A stretch of DNA of 64,000 nt. Source: Pseudomonas sp. ERMR1:02. GTDB lineage: Bacteria > Pseudomonadota > Gammaproteobacteria > Pseudomonadales > Pseudomonadaceae. Where the stretch lies: assembly GCF_002277815.1 (NCBI RefSeq), contig NZ_NKJI01000001.1, forward strand, positions 489,501 through 553,500. The letters are read 5' to 3'. Made by a program: the position numbers and the translations under genes. The notes below the pieces were generated by a model. That model was not told where the DNA came from and did no database searches. It was given only the letters and a program-made list of their open reading frames with translations. This document shows, piece by piece, positions 20,101-26,762 of this stretch (the first letter of the stretch is position 1; each line of letters begins with the position of its first letter).

Positions 20101-20179
20101 CAACGACTACCTTGGCAAGCCGTACCAGGAATCGGTACTGCTCGAAAGCATCGCCCTGTGGAGCAAAACCCATGCTTGA
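14120..20179 (+). CDS. chpA: ChpA, multi-domain chemosensory histidine kinase of the pilus system
   Basis: 2019 residues from the ATG at 14120 (GGAG six bases before; MGDRHDYVALEWVKGEI is the family start). A GTG nine codons upstream is in frame. In order: an N-terminal HPt-like module (VHGSLQMVEF), degenerate modules, HPt domains with HTLKGSGRMV (about 673), HTLKGSASM (about 812), HTLKGGARMA (about 1164) and HTLKGGARMV (about 1307), a dimerisation and HATPase region (MRNALDHGLE, GRGVGMDVV), a CheW domain, and a C-terminal receiver with LLDIEMPRMDGF. ChpA phosphorylates PilG and PilH. An inverted REP pair (17341-17440) lies in frame in the linker before HTLKGGARMA and is translated. It overlaps chpC by 8 nt. 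Confidence 0.95.
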   Translation: MGDRHDYVALEWVKGEITETLKQAHHAIEIQLDDPQATHALSDCLACIHQVHGSLQMVEFYGAALLAEEMEQLTAALQHNRVSHRDEALHLLLQALGQLPIYLDRVQGARRDLPLVVLPLINDLRSARGESLLSETSLFSPQLPDLLPLGEESLALLEPADLPNVLRKLRQMLQMALVGLLREQDDDTHLGYLAKVFSRLETLCGDAPLSPLWQVASALVEGMRGGAIANSPALRSLFKDADKELKRLLEQGMPAINQPAPPELLKSLLFYIAKAEHPTGQMLTMKDRYGLDDALPDNAMVDEERARLAGPDRDAMRSVLAALCEELVRVKERLDLFVRSDRQHASDLDSLLAPLRQIADTLAVLGFGQPRKVIIDQLAVVLSLAQGQRVPDDAILMDVAGALLYVEATLAGMVGTVEPESQEEGRLPTTDLTQIHQIVIKEARICLQQAKDMIVDYIDADWDRQHLQALPALLTQVRGALAMIPLSRAAGLIETCNHFIREHLLLDPGQPGWQELDSLADVIASLEYYLERLNDDPEAPGEQLLDIAEKSLASLGFFPNEQPSEQHVPMLGDVLSPSEAQTLQHQQELDAPAVVQTLADVLANPVSALNPPALTTPGSLLPPPAGEEPVDDELREVFLEETEEVLEILREYLPRWSSNPDNRSALSELRRAFHTLKGSGRMVRALVLGELAWAVENLLNRVLENSVEPGATVQQLIGDVLHLLPELVAEYAANAQRQRNDVDQLAVRAHSLAKGDESASDEDTQDVTALDPLLLEIFRKEAQTHLSSLNRFLDRAAEHVPLQASDELLRALHTLKGSASMAGVLPIVELAAPLDQLAREYKAHQIALDLDEVEVLLEAEGLFRLGLRQLKTDPLAEIPDATELIERTRALLSERLTSLSNTPNTALRVKRDPQLINNFLAQGMDILLDAESLLQRWQQHPGERQELSALLDELTTLGEGAHLADLHPVDELCEALLDLYGAVEESSLAVSEAFFLEAQGAHEALINMLDELAAGQEVTPRPDRVRALNGLLDESLDPSAMGLIRSDGSRSLSIRELGDATAELAQTASLTRSPVGAGLPAKDSQAPRISNENASSFTSIAGKPAPTEDRVPPQSERAVEVDDEIVSIFLEEAVDILDSANQALQRWLNEPQNAAPLSSLQRDLHTLKGGARMAAVEPVGDLAHELESLYEDLVDRRYSYSEALAQLLQHSHDRLAQLLEQMQNHQPLGDPSELIEAIRAFRQGHAVHVDMAAPAAGDDSTHHDSELLDIFLEEGFDIIESSGAALVRWQAEPSNRQEVETLLRDLHTLKGGARMVEITPIGDLAHELEFLYEGLSTGVLKPTGALFELLQRSHDRLAQMLDAARAGEPLPPADRLLEAIRNFSHPTLPEAPAPIALPGAVKTEAPLLQPDPGADMVKVSAELLDDLVNLAGETSIFRGRIEQQVSDAQVALNEMETTIERMRDQLRRLDTETQGRILSRQQDAERLGYEEFDPLEMDRHSQLQQLSRALFESASDLLDLKETLDRRNQDAENLLQQQGRINTELQEGLMRTRMVPFERMLPRLKRIVRQVSEELGKDVEFIVGNAEGEMDRNVLERMAAPLEHMLRNALDHGLESAEVRIAAGKPAQGRITLDLSREGGDIIFDIRDDGAGVPLDAVRRKAIKRGLLDPNSEISDRDVLQFILQPGFSTAEKITQISGRGVGMDVVHEEVRQLGGSMSIDSVPGQGVHFRIRLPFTVSVNRALMVQCGEDQYAIPLNTIDGIVRVLPNELEGHFRLDPPTYEYAGQRYELCYLGELLKTSPRPKLLGQSLPLPVLLVQCNERHIAVLVDAMAGTREIVVKSLGPQFAAVQGVSGATILGDGRVVLILDLLAPIRALQAHVPQRTSGQESEFEPQKPLLVMVVDDSVTVRKVTSRLLERHGMNVLTAKDGVDAMLLLEEHIPDIMLLDIEMPRMDGFEVAKQVRSDERLQRLPIIMITSRTGQKHRDRAMAIGVNDYLGKPYQESVLLESIALWSKTHA
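17341..17440. repeat. inverted REP pair embedded in the chpA reading frame
   Basis: tgtaggagctggcttgccag (17341-17360) and its inverted copy ending at 17440 flank 60 nt. The reading frame runs through both arms as PVGAGLPAKDSQAP and SIAGKPAPTEDR, without a stop, inside a linker between HPt domains of ChpA. All other REP pairs seen here are intergenic. Confidence 0.93.
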
Positions 20180-20642
20180 GCGGCGTATCAACCAGCGCAG
20201 CATCAACCTCACCGGCCTGCTGCTGCCTTTGGCCGACCGCAACCTGATCCTGCCCAACGTCGCAGTCGCCGAGCTGATCGATTACCAGAGCGCGGCGTTC
20301 GATCTCGATGCTCCGCCGTGGTACCTCGGTCGAGTTGCATGGCGAAACCGGCAGATTCCCCTGATCAGTTTCGAGTCGGCGTGCGGCAACAAAATCGTCA
20401 TTGGCGAGCGCGCGCGAATCGTCATTCTCAATGCGCTGGGTGGTCGGGCTGAACTGAAGTTCATTGCGATGCTGGTTCAGGGGATTCCGCGGTCGTACAA
20501 GCTCGACAGTCAGTTGAGTTATGTGGACGTGCCGTTGTGTTCGCTGGAGAAAGCGGCGGTGCAGGTGGCTGATCAGGTGGCGAAGGTGCCGGATTTGTTG
20601 GCGCTGGAGGAGTTGCTTGTAGATGCCGGATTGGCCAACTAG
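20172..20642 (+). CDS. chpC: CheW-domain protein ChpC
   Basis: 156 residues. The CheW-like fold covers most of the protein: LLPLADRNLILPNVAVAELI, WYLGRVAWRNRQIPLISFE, ARIVILNALGGR, FIAMLVQGIPRSYKL. The ATG at 20172 overlaps the chpA stop by 8 nt. ChpC is a second, alternative adaptor in the P. aeruginosa Pil-Chp system. Between chpA and chpC there is no chpB methylesterase, and pilK is also absent between pilJ and chpA. Confidence 0.85.
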   Translation: MLERRINQRSINLTGLLLPLADRNLILPNVAVAELIDYQSAAFDLDAPPWYLGRVAWRNRQIPLISFESACGNKIVIGERARIVILNALGGRAELKFIAMLVQGIPRSYKLDSQLSYVDVPLCSLEKAAVQVADQVAKVPDLLALEELLVDAGLAN

Positions 20643-20670
20643 GCCAGGTTTTTTGGTGATTGCACCGGCC

Positions 20671-20764
20671 CCATCGCGGGCAAGCCCGCTCCCACAATGC
20701 CCGCGTCGGACACAAATTTTATGTACGACACGAGCCCTGTGGGAGCGGGCTTGCCCGCGATGGC
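20671..20764. repeat. inverted REP pair (GGGAGCGGGCTTGCCCGCGA subtype)
   Basis: Inverted copies lie between the convergent chpC and DUF6124-like genes. The spacer contains cacaaattttatgtacgac. Confidence 0.9.
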
Positions 20765-20793
20765 GGCCTTCAATTCACTAAATACCTGTGGTT

Positions 20794-21153
20794 CTAAATC
20801 CTGGCCTCAGCCAACGCCTCATGCTGATCCAGCGCCCGCTCCACCAACAAATGCACGCCATCGGCCATTCTGCTGAGCGCCAAGGCTACAGAGCGCCGCG
20901 AGCCTTCCACATCGTCCGCCAGATCGGCTGCAATGGCACTGATGGACAGCAGGTCTTCGGAGGCGTTGGCCAGAAGCGCTTCGGTGCCGATATCGGGAGA
21001 GACGGTGAAGAGCTGAAATTTTCGGCGCTTGGCGGGCTTTTCGTCGGCAGGCGGGAAGTAATGGGAGAAGGCGCGATCGGCGGCTTCCTTGAGTTTCTCA
21101 GCTTCGAGGGGATCGGTGCCGAATTCCGGGGGATTGGGTGTGACTTTGAACAT
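20794..21153 (-). CDS. DUF6124-like family protein of unknown function
   Basis: 119 residues from the ATG at 21151-21153 (MFKVTPNPPEFGTDPLEAEK), with GGAG eight bases upstream. The protein is soluble, acidic at the N-terminus and helical in the C-terminal half (ASEDLLSISAIAADLADDVEG). Short paralogues with this N-terminus are common in Pseudomonas and are not characterised, as far as I know. The same frame is open for another 54 codons upstream, but that stretch overlaps a region with several hairpins and looks like an RNA leader rather than protein. Confidence 0.75.
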   Translation of the reverse strand: MFKVTPNPPEFGTDPLEAEKLKEAADRAFSHYFPPADEKPAKRRKFQLFTVSPDIGTEALLANASEDLLSISAIAADLADDVEGSRRSVALALSRMADGVHLLVERALDQHEALAEARI

Positions 21154-21320
21154 ACTGAATCTCCGCATAATGAGTTTCAGCTGCTCCATTCGATTTCCAG
21201 GCGAAGGGGTGGCAGCTGTACGCAGGCTGGAAATCCGGGGTGCGGATAACCCGGCAGACACTAGGTCTCCCGCGCACAGCCGCCATAACGGAGTGCACAC
21301 AATAAAGGCGTGCAAGCATA
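21154..21320 (-). promoter_or_regulatory. structured leader upstream of the DUF6124-like gene
   Basis: On the minus strand just before the gene: a 9-bp stem gatttccag (21192-21200) / ctggaaatc (21227-21235) with a 26-nt loop, a hairpin ccggg (21235-21239) / cccgg (21250-21254), and further G/C-rich inverted patches up to about 21300. I recall similar sequence upstream of related Pseudomonas genes but cannot confirm it here. It could be a cis-regulatory RNA. Confidence 0.45.
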
Positions 21321-21414
21321 CGTTAAGAATGGCGCTATTGCGTTATCTGCACCTCGGGTTTCCAGGCCCGTTCGCTGAGTTGACAGCGACCCACAAACGA
21401 TAAAGATCACCGCA

Positions 21415-21437
21415 AAAGCCCGCTAGTCAGCGGGTTC
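21415..21437 (-). terminator. terminator-like hairpin
   Basis: cccgct (21419-21424) / agcggg (21429-21434) with a 4-nt loop. Read on the minus strand it is followed by TTTT, so it could terminate a minus-strand transcript or attenuate transcription entering the DUF6124-like leader. The stem is short and the U-tract brief. Confidence 0.4.
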
Positions 21438-21526
21438 CGGCATTGTTGTAGGTAGCGACGCAAGACTGCGTAGCCGCACGCCGTTCCTACGGACAAGCTT
21501 TTAAACAAAAACCTCAGTTTGAAGAT

Positions 21527-21560
21527 TCCCAAATTGGGACCGATCGGTCCTCTTTTGGGA
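21527..21560. promoter_or_regulatory. 34-bp interrupted palindrome, operator candidate
   Basis: tcccaaa-ttg-ggaccga | tcggtcc-tct-tttggga: the inner 14 bp (21537-21550) are a perfect palindrome, and the outer 7-bp arms pair exactly at equal distance. It could be a repressor operator or a cruciform-forming site. No regulator gene lies next to it. Confidence 0.6.
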
Positions 21561-21604
21561 CCTGTCTGATTCCTGCATGGAGAACTGTGGGTACTGTTCT
21601 GGCC

Positions 21605-21698
21605 CCATCGCGAGCAGGCTCACTCCTACAGGTTTTTGGGTCTGGCTCCGAATTTTGAGTTGTGCACGAACATTGTAGGAGTGAGCCTGCTCGCGATT
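21605..21698. repeat. inverted REP pair (GAGTGAGCCTGCTCGCGA subtype)
   Basis: atcgcgagcaggctcactcc and its inverted copy lie upstream of the orphan Rhs gene. Confidence 0.88.
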
Positions 21699-21837
21699 GC
21701 ATTCGCATAGACACCGAAGTAGATGAGCCAGATTATTTACCTGTGGCCGCACCTACCTATCAGTTCTGCTAGTAGACGCATCCAGCTCAATGGCCGAAGC
21801 TCAATGCCATCAGCAAGGAGCAGCAGGAGCCCTGCCA

Positions 21838-22872
21838 ATGACTTCCCAAAACGAAGAAGTACGCTGCACTTATCACTATGATCCGATGGATCGTCTGATC
21901 GGCTTGAAGTCGGCGGGACAAGACGACCTCCAGCGCTTTTACTGCAAAAGTCGCCTGGCCACGGAAGTTCAAGGCCAAACCCAATTCTCAATCATGCAGC
22001 ACGGCGATCGGTTGTTGGCACAACAGCAACGCCTGGGCGATACCGTGGAAGCTGATTTATTGGTCACAGATCAGCAGCGTTCGGTACTGTATACGGTTAG
22101 CCAGTCGACACGCCCTCCCATTAAATATTCACCCTATGGATATCGTTCCGCCGAGAGCGGTTTAACTAGCTTGTTGGGGTTTAACGGTGAGCGGCAGGAT
22201 GCAATCACCGGACGTTATTTATTAGGTAATGGACATCGGGCGTTTAATCTGGTTTTGATGCGATTTAATAGTCCGGATCATTTAAGTCCGTTTGATGAGG
22301 GTGGGGTAAATGCTTATAGCTACTGCTCCGGGGATCCCGTAAATAGAAGCGACCCGTCCGGGGAAAGTTGGTTTTCAATGACTACTAAGAAACTCCATGG
22401 GCTATGGTTGAGTTATACAAATAAATCACTTGGAAAATTTGATCTAGCAGCGGCAACGACGTCATATGTAAAAACATCAAGAGATCTGCCAAGAGCTAGA
22501 AGAGTGGATGATGCATGGAGATATCCTGAGCTATCTGAGGAAATGAGTGGTCGCGCAGCAGTAAGTGCTAATAAACGCGTGTTTTCTGAAATTGAGGTTG
22601 GAACTTTGGTTGAGCCGGGTCTGGCATATATCAAAGATCATAGTAAAAAGCACATTATTATTATGGATGATCTAAGGCGTACTGTTAGCGACGCAGTTAT
22701 TACTCCGTGGAAGACTGATTCGGTGCTTTCTCCGGCGAGAGCCAAGCTAAAATCAGAATACTTAAGTATAAAATTACATGGAAAATCTCTAATAAAGCAG
22801 AAGGCTGAGGCTGAGGCAGCGTTGATCGAGATTAAGGCAAGGGAAATTAGGATGGGTGCCTATTTTAAATAG
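21838..22872 (+). CDS. short orphan Rhs-core protein with variable C-terminal domain
   Basis: 344 residues from the ATG at 21838 (AGGAG eight bases before). Residues about 1-175 match the end of an Rhs repeat-associated core: YHYDPMDRLIG, KSRLATEVQGQTQ, then the closing NAYSYCSGDPVNRSDPSG. The remaining about 169 residues are unrelated to the core, AT-rich with many rare codons, and highly charged (KKHIIIMDDLRRTVSDAV; a helical Lys/Ala/Glu-rich end). That layout, a conserved core then a switchable tail, is typical of polymorphic toxins. However, the shell-forming N-terminal Rhs repeats, any VgrG/PAAR partner and an obvious downstream immunity gene are missing. It could be a small stand-alone effector or a displaced tip of a larger gene. 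The toxin activity, if any, is not recognisable. Confidence 0.75.
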   Translation: MTSQNEEVRCTYHYDPMDRLIGLKSAGQDDLQRFYCKSRLATEVQGQTQFSIMQHGDRLLAQQQRLGDTVEADLLVTDQQRSVLYTVSQSTRPPIKYSPYGYRSAESGLTSLLGFNGERQDAITGRYLLGNGHRAFNLVLMRFNSPDHLSPFDEGGVNAYSYCSGDPVNRSDPSGESWFSMTTKKLHGLWLSYTNKSLGKFDLAAATTSYVKTSRDLPRARRVDDAWRYPELSEEMSGRAAVSANKRVFSEIEVGTLVEPGLAYIKDHSKKHIIIMDDLRRTVSDAVITPWKTDSVLSPARAKLKSEYLSIKLHGKSLIKQKAEAEAALIEIKAREIRMGAYFK

Positions 22873-23008
22873 ATTCCATTCGTTCAAATGAGTGTGTCAG
22901 CAGCATTTTGCCGATTTGCAGTGAGTCGCCGCTACGTTCATAAACAGGTCTTTGTGTGTCATTGAGGTTATATTCGATTACCCTAACCGTAACAATCCAC
23001 CACCCTGC
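22865..23008 (-). pseudogene. possible fragment of an IS4-type transposase
   Basis: The minus strand reads VRVIEYNLNDTQRPVYERSGD and continues to a stop near 22865. The first dozen residues resemble a conserved segment of IS4-family transposases (VRVIEYxLxD); the rest does not clearly match. There is no start codon context, no inverted repeats and no other part of an element. It may be a scrap left by an insertion sequence between the Rhs gene and mdcA, or chance. Confidence 0.35.
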
Positions 23009-23073
23009 TTGATTGATCCCCCCACCCAACCCTCCTACTGTGACCCCCACGACAGCGAACCCGTGGAGTGGTC

Positions 23074-24744
23074 ATGACAACAACAATATCCCCCGACTCG
23101 CGATGGACGCGGCGGCGCAGCGAGAAGCAGCGGCGTCTGGAGTTGGTCAAGGGCCTTGCCGACGGTGTGGTGTTGCCCACCGAAAATATCGTGGCGGCGC
23201 TTGAGGCGTTGATCCTGCCTGGTGACCGTGTGGTGCTCGAAGGCAACAACCAGAAGCAGGCGGACTTTCTGTCCCGCTCGCTGGTCAAGGCCGATCCGGC
23301 AAAGCTGCACGACCTGCACATGATCATGCCCAGCGTCGGTCGCGCCGAGCACCTTGACCTGTTTGAACGCGGCATCGCCCGCAAACTCGACTTCTCCTTT
23401 GCCGGCACCCAGAGCCTGCGCATCAGCCAGTTGCTGGAAGACGGCCTGCTGGAAATCGGCGCGATCCACACCTACATCGAGCTCTACGCGCGGCTGGTGG
23501 TCGACCTGATTCCCAACGTCGTGCTCTCGGCCGGTTTCATGGCCGACCGCGCCGGCAACATCTACACCGGGCCCAGCACCGAAGACACGCCTGCCCTGAT
23601 CGAACCGGCAGCCTTCAGCGACGGTATTGTCATCGTTCAGGTCAACCAATTGGTGGATGACGTCAGTGACCTGCCCCGCGTCGATATCCCGGCGTCCTGG
23701 GTCGACTTTGTGGTGGTGGCGGACAAGCCGTTCTACATCGAACCGTTGTTCACCCGCGATCCTCGACACATCAAGCCTGTGCATGTGCTGATGGCGATGA
23801 TGGCGATTCGCGGGATCTACGAAAAACACAACGTGCAGTCGCTCAACCACGGCATCGGTTTCAACACTGCCGCCATTGAACTGATCCTGCCGACCTACGG
23901 CGAATCCCTTGGCCTGAAGGGCAAGATCTGCCGCAACTGGACGCTCAATCCCCATCCAACCTTGATCCCGGCCATCGAAAGCGGTTGGGTCGAGAGCGTG
24001 CACTGCTTCGGCACTGAACTGGGCATGGAAAACTACATCGCCGCCCGACCCGACGTGTTCTTCACCGGGCGCGACGGCTCGCTGCGGTCCAACCGGATGT
24101 TCAGCCAACTGGCCGGGCAATACGCGGTGGACCTGTTCATCGGTGCCACGCTGCAAGTCGATGGCGACGGCCATTCCTCCACCGTGACCCGTGGAAGACT
24201 GGCCGGTTTTGGCGGGGCACCGAACATGGGCCATGACCCGCGTGGTCGACGTCACAGCACGCCGGCCTGGCTCGACATGCGCCACACCGACGTCGCCGAA
24301 CCGATGCTTGAACGTGGCAAGAAACTCGTGGTGCAGATGGTCGAGACGTTCCAGGAGGGCGGTAAACCGACTTTCGTCGAGACCCTCGACGCCATCGATG
24401 TGGCGAAGAAAAGCGGCATGCCGCTGGCGCCGATTATGGTCTACGGCGACGACGTCACTCACCTGTTGACCGAAGAAGGCATCGCCTACCTGTACAAGGC
24501 CCGCTCCCTCGAAGAGCGTCAGGCGATGATCGCCGCCGTCGCCGGGGTGACCGCCATCGGTCTGCGCCACAACCCTAAAGACACTGCGCGCATGCGCCGC
24601 GAAGGCTTGATTGCCTTGCCCGAAGACCTCGGCATCCGCCGCACCGACGCCACCCGCGAACTGCTCGCCGCTAAAAGCGTGGCCGATCTGGTGGAGTGGT
24701 CCGGAGGTCTCTACAACCCGCCCGCCAAGTTCAGGAGCTGGTAA
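23074..24744 (+). CDS. mdcA: malonate decarboxylase alpha subunit (malonate/acetyl-ACP transferase)
   Basis: 556 residues. It exchanges acetyl for malonyl on the prosthetic group of MdcC. The CoA-transferase-like fold shows [60 protein letters not shown] and [21 protein letters not shown]. The ATG at 23074 has GGAG six bases upstream; a GTG two codons earlier is in frame. First gene of the mdc operon; its TAA shares an A with the mdcB ATG. Confidence 0.97.
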   Translation: MTTTISPDSRWTRRRSEKQRRLELVKGLADGVVLPTENIVAALEALILPGDRVVLEGNNQKQADFLSRSLVKADPAKLHDLHMIMPSVGRAEHLDLFERGIARKLDFSFAGTQSLRISQLLEDGLLEIGAIHTYIELYARLVVDLIPNVVLSAGFMADRAGNIYTGPSTEDTPALIEPAAFSDGIVIVQVNQLVDDVSDLPRVDIPASWVDFVVVADKPFYIEPLFTRDPRHIKPVHVLMAMMAIRGIYEKHNVQSLNHGIGFNTAAIELILPTYGESLGLKGKICRNWTLNPHPTLIPAIESGWVESVHCFGTELGMENYIAARPDVFFTGRDGSLRSNRMFSQLAGQYAVDLFIGATLQVDGDGHSSTVTRGRLAGFGGAPNMGHDPRGRRHSTPAWLDMRHTDVAEPMLERGKKLVVQMVETFQEGGKPTFVETLDAIDVAKKSGMPLAPIMVYGDDVTHLLTEEGIAYLYKARSLEERQAMIAAVAGVTAIGLRHNPKDTARMRREGLIALPEDLGIRRTDATRELLAAKSVADLVEWSGGLYNPPAKFRSW

Positions 24745-25619
24745 TGCACGCATTCAACCTGCAACCGAAAACCATAAGCCTGGCCGAACGGCTGGCGGAC
24801 CTGGCGGTGGACGCGCTGATCGACGAAGCGGATCTGTCGCCGAAACCGGCACTGGTAGACCGTCGCGGCAGCGGCGCTCACACCGATTTACACCTTGGAC
24901 TGATGCACGCGTCGGCGTTGGCCTTGTGGCCGGCGTTCAAGGAAATGGCCGAAGCCGCTATCGAAATCGGCGAGATCGGCTTGCCGCTGCGTGAAGCCAT
25001 TGGCCTGATCGGTCGTGAGGGCGAGCAGGCAATGCTCGCCACTACCAACGGTGTGAACACTCATCGTGGCGCGATTTGGGCCTTGGGTTTGCTGGTCGCT
25101 GCGGCAGCCCTTGAACCTCAAGCCAACGCCGCGGGTTCAGTCGCTCTACGTGCCGCTCGCCTGGCTTTGCTTGATGACCGTTATATGCCGCGTCCGCTCA
25201 GCCATGGTGCTCAAGTCGCTCAACGCTACGGCGTGCGTGGTGCTCGCGAAGAAGCGCAACTCGGCTTCCCTGCTGTTACCCAGCGCGCACTGCCGCAACT
25301 CAAACGCAGCCGGGCTCAAGGGAATGGCGAGCAGAACGCCCGACTCGATGCGCTGCTGGCGATCATGACTGAACTGGCCGACACCTGCGTGCTGTACCGC
25401 GCCGGGGAACAGGGCCTGCACACCATGCAACGCGGCGCCCAGGCGGTACTCGATGCGGGTGGCAGCGCCAGCCTCACCGGCCGTCGTCGTCTACATGAGC
25501 TCGACCAACAATTAATCGCGTTGAATGCCTCGCCCGGTGGCGCTGCCGACCTGCTCGCAGCCTGCCTGTTCATAGACCGTATTGAGTCGGGCGACAGCCT
25601 TATTCAGGGAGCATTTTGA
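24744..25619 (+). CDS. mdcB: triphosphoribosyl-dephospho-CoA synthase
   Basis: 291 residues. It makes 2'-(5''-triphosphoribosyl)-3'-dephospho-CoA, the precursor of the MdcC prosthetic group. Family segments include [33 protein letters not shown] and the C-terminal [17 protein letters not shown]. It starts at the ATG overlapping the mdcA stop (TAATG) and ends overlapping the mdcC start (TGATG), so the operon is tightly coupled. Confidence 0.95.
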   Translation: MHAFNLQPKTISLAERLADLAVDALIDEADLSPKPALVDRRGSGAHTDLHLGLMHASALALWPAFKEMAEAAIEIGEIGLPLREAIGLIGREGEQAMLATTNGVNTHRGAIWALGLLVAAAALEPQANAAGSVALRAARLALLDDRYMPRPLSHGAQVAQRYGVRGAREEAQLGFPAVTQRALPQLKRSRAQGNGEQNARLDALLAIMTELADTCVLYRAGEQGLHTMQRGAQAVLDAGGSASLTGRRRLHELDQQLIALNASPGGAADLLAACLFIDRIESGDSLIQGAF

Positions 25620-25918
25620 TGGAAACCTTATCCTTTGAATTCCCCGCCGGGCAGCCTCCACGCGGTCGTACGCTGGTGGGTTGTGTCGGCTCTGGCGATC
25701 TGGAAGTGCTGATCCAGCCGGGTCAGCCCGGCAAGCTGACAATCACCGTGCAGACCTCGGTCAACGGCAGCGAACAACGCTGGCAGCATCTGTTTGCGCG
25801 GATGTTCGACGGCCAGACGCCGTCGGCGATGGACATCGATATCCACGATTTCGGCGCCACTCCCGGCGTGGTTCGCCTGCGTCTGGAACAGGGCTTCGAG
25901 GAGATCGGCCATGACTGA
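25619..25918 (+). CDS. mdcC: malonate decarboxylase acyl carrier protein (delta subunit)
   Basis: 99 residues, the standard length. The prosthetic group attaches to Ser25 in GCVGSGDLEV. LSFEFPAGQP at the N-terminus and IDIHDFGATPGVVRLRLEQG near the C-terminus match the family. It carries the malonyl and acetyl thioesters between MdcA, MdcD/E and MdcH. It overlaps mdcD by 8 nt. Confidence 0.96.
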   Translation: METLSFEFPAGQPPRGRTLVGCVGSGDLEVLIQPGQPGKLTITVQTSVNGSEQRWQHLFARMFDGQTPSAMDIDIHDFGATPGVVRLRLEQGFEEIGHD

Positions 25919-26762
25919 CAGCGCCGCGTTGCTCAACAAACACAGCTTCATCGAACTCGGTGCCCGGCAGCGGGCCAAGGCCTTGCTTGATGCCGGCACT
26001 TTTCGCGAATTGCTCGACCCGTTCCAACGCATCATGTCGCCATGGCTGGCGCGTCAGGGCGTGGTGCCGCAGGCCGATGACGGCGTTGTGATCGCCAAGG
26101 GCAATCTCGATGGTTTGCCAGTGGTGATCGCCGCTATCGAAGGCGCCTTCCAGGGCGGCAGTCTCGGTGAAGTCGGCGGGGCGAAAATCGCCGGCGCGCT
26201 GGAACTGGCTGCCGAAGACAACCGCAATGGCATCCCGACCCGCGCCGTGCTGCTGCTGGAAACCGGTGGCGTGCGTTTGCAGGAGGCCAACCTTGGCTTG
26301 GCAGCGATTGCCGATATCCACGCGGCGATTGTTGAGCTGCGCCAATACCAACCGGTGGTGGGCGTGATTGCGGGCAGCGTCGGCTGCTTCGGTGGCATGT
26401 CAATTGCCGCCGGGTTGTGCAGCTATTTGCTGGTGACCCAGGAAGCACGGCTCGGTCTGAACGGTCCGCAGGTGATCGAACAAGAAGCCGGGCTCGAGGA
26501 ATACGACTCCCGCGACCGTCCCTTCATCTGGAGCCTGACCGGTGGCGAGCAACGCTATGCCACGGGGCTGGTGGATCGCTACGCAGGCGATGACGTCGCA
26601 CAGATCCGCCAGCAGGTCGGTGAATTGCTCCAGCAAGGTTTGCCGACGCAGCAACGCAGCGGGCAGGCCGAACTGTACCTGCAACGGCTGGCGCGTCTGG
26701 ATGCCGAACCGCAAATCGAGCCGGCCACGGTTCGCGATCTGTATCAAGGAGAGCGCTCATGA
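25911..26762 (+). CDS. mdcD: malonate decarboxylase beta subunit
   Basis: 283 residues. With MdcE it forms the carboxyltransferase-fold decarboxylase acting on malonyl-S-MdcC. Crotonase/carboxyltransferase features: AIEGAFQGGSLGEVGGAKIAG, then GVIAGSVGCFGGMSIAAGL (oxyanion hole region). The ATG at 25911 is family-like; the longer frame overlapping mdcC is rejected. The stop overlaps the mdcE start (ATGA). Confidence 0.96.
   Translation: MTDSAALLNKHSFIELGARQRAKALLDAGTFRELLDPFQRIMSPWLARQGVVPQADDGVVIAKGNLDGLPVVIAAIEGAFQGGSLGEVGGAKIAGALELAAEDNRNGIPTRAVLLLETGGVRLQEANLGLAAIADIHAAIVELRQYQPVVGVIAGSVGCFGGMSIAAGLCSYLLVTQEARLGLNGPQVIEQEAGLEEYDSRDRPFIWSLTGGEQRYATGLVDRYAGDDVAQIRQQVGELLQQGLPTQQRSGQAELYLQRLARLDAEPQIEPATVRDLYQGERS

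Larger units (their letters stand above)
21321..21837. other. non-coding region before the orphan Rhs gene
   Basis: About 500 bp with no convincing gene. It contains a terminator-like hairpin (21415-21437), a 34-bp interrupted palindrome (21527-21560) and an REP pair (21605-21698). No upstream part of an rhs gene is recognisable. Confidence 0.6.

Noticed and set aside
18935..20257. 440-codon minus-strand frame opposite the 3' end of chpA
   Set aside because: Antisense shadow of the kinase, CheW and receiver domains; composition atypical for a protein.
21154..21315. Longer N-terminus for the DUF6124-like protein
   Set aside because: The additional 54 codons overlap hairpins, have no ribosome-binding site, and a good GGAG-ATG exists at 21153.
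23035..24753. 572-codon open frame on the minus strand opposite mdcA
   Set aside because: Shadow of mdcA, produced by GC-rich codon use. No domain recognisable. Only its 3' end, beyond mdcA, holds the possible transposase fragment listed separately.
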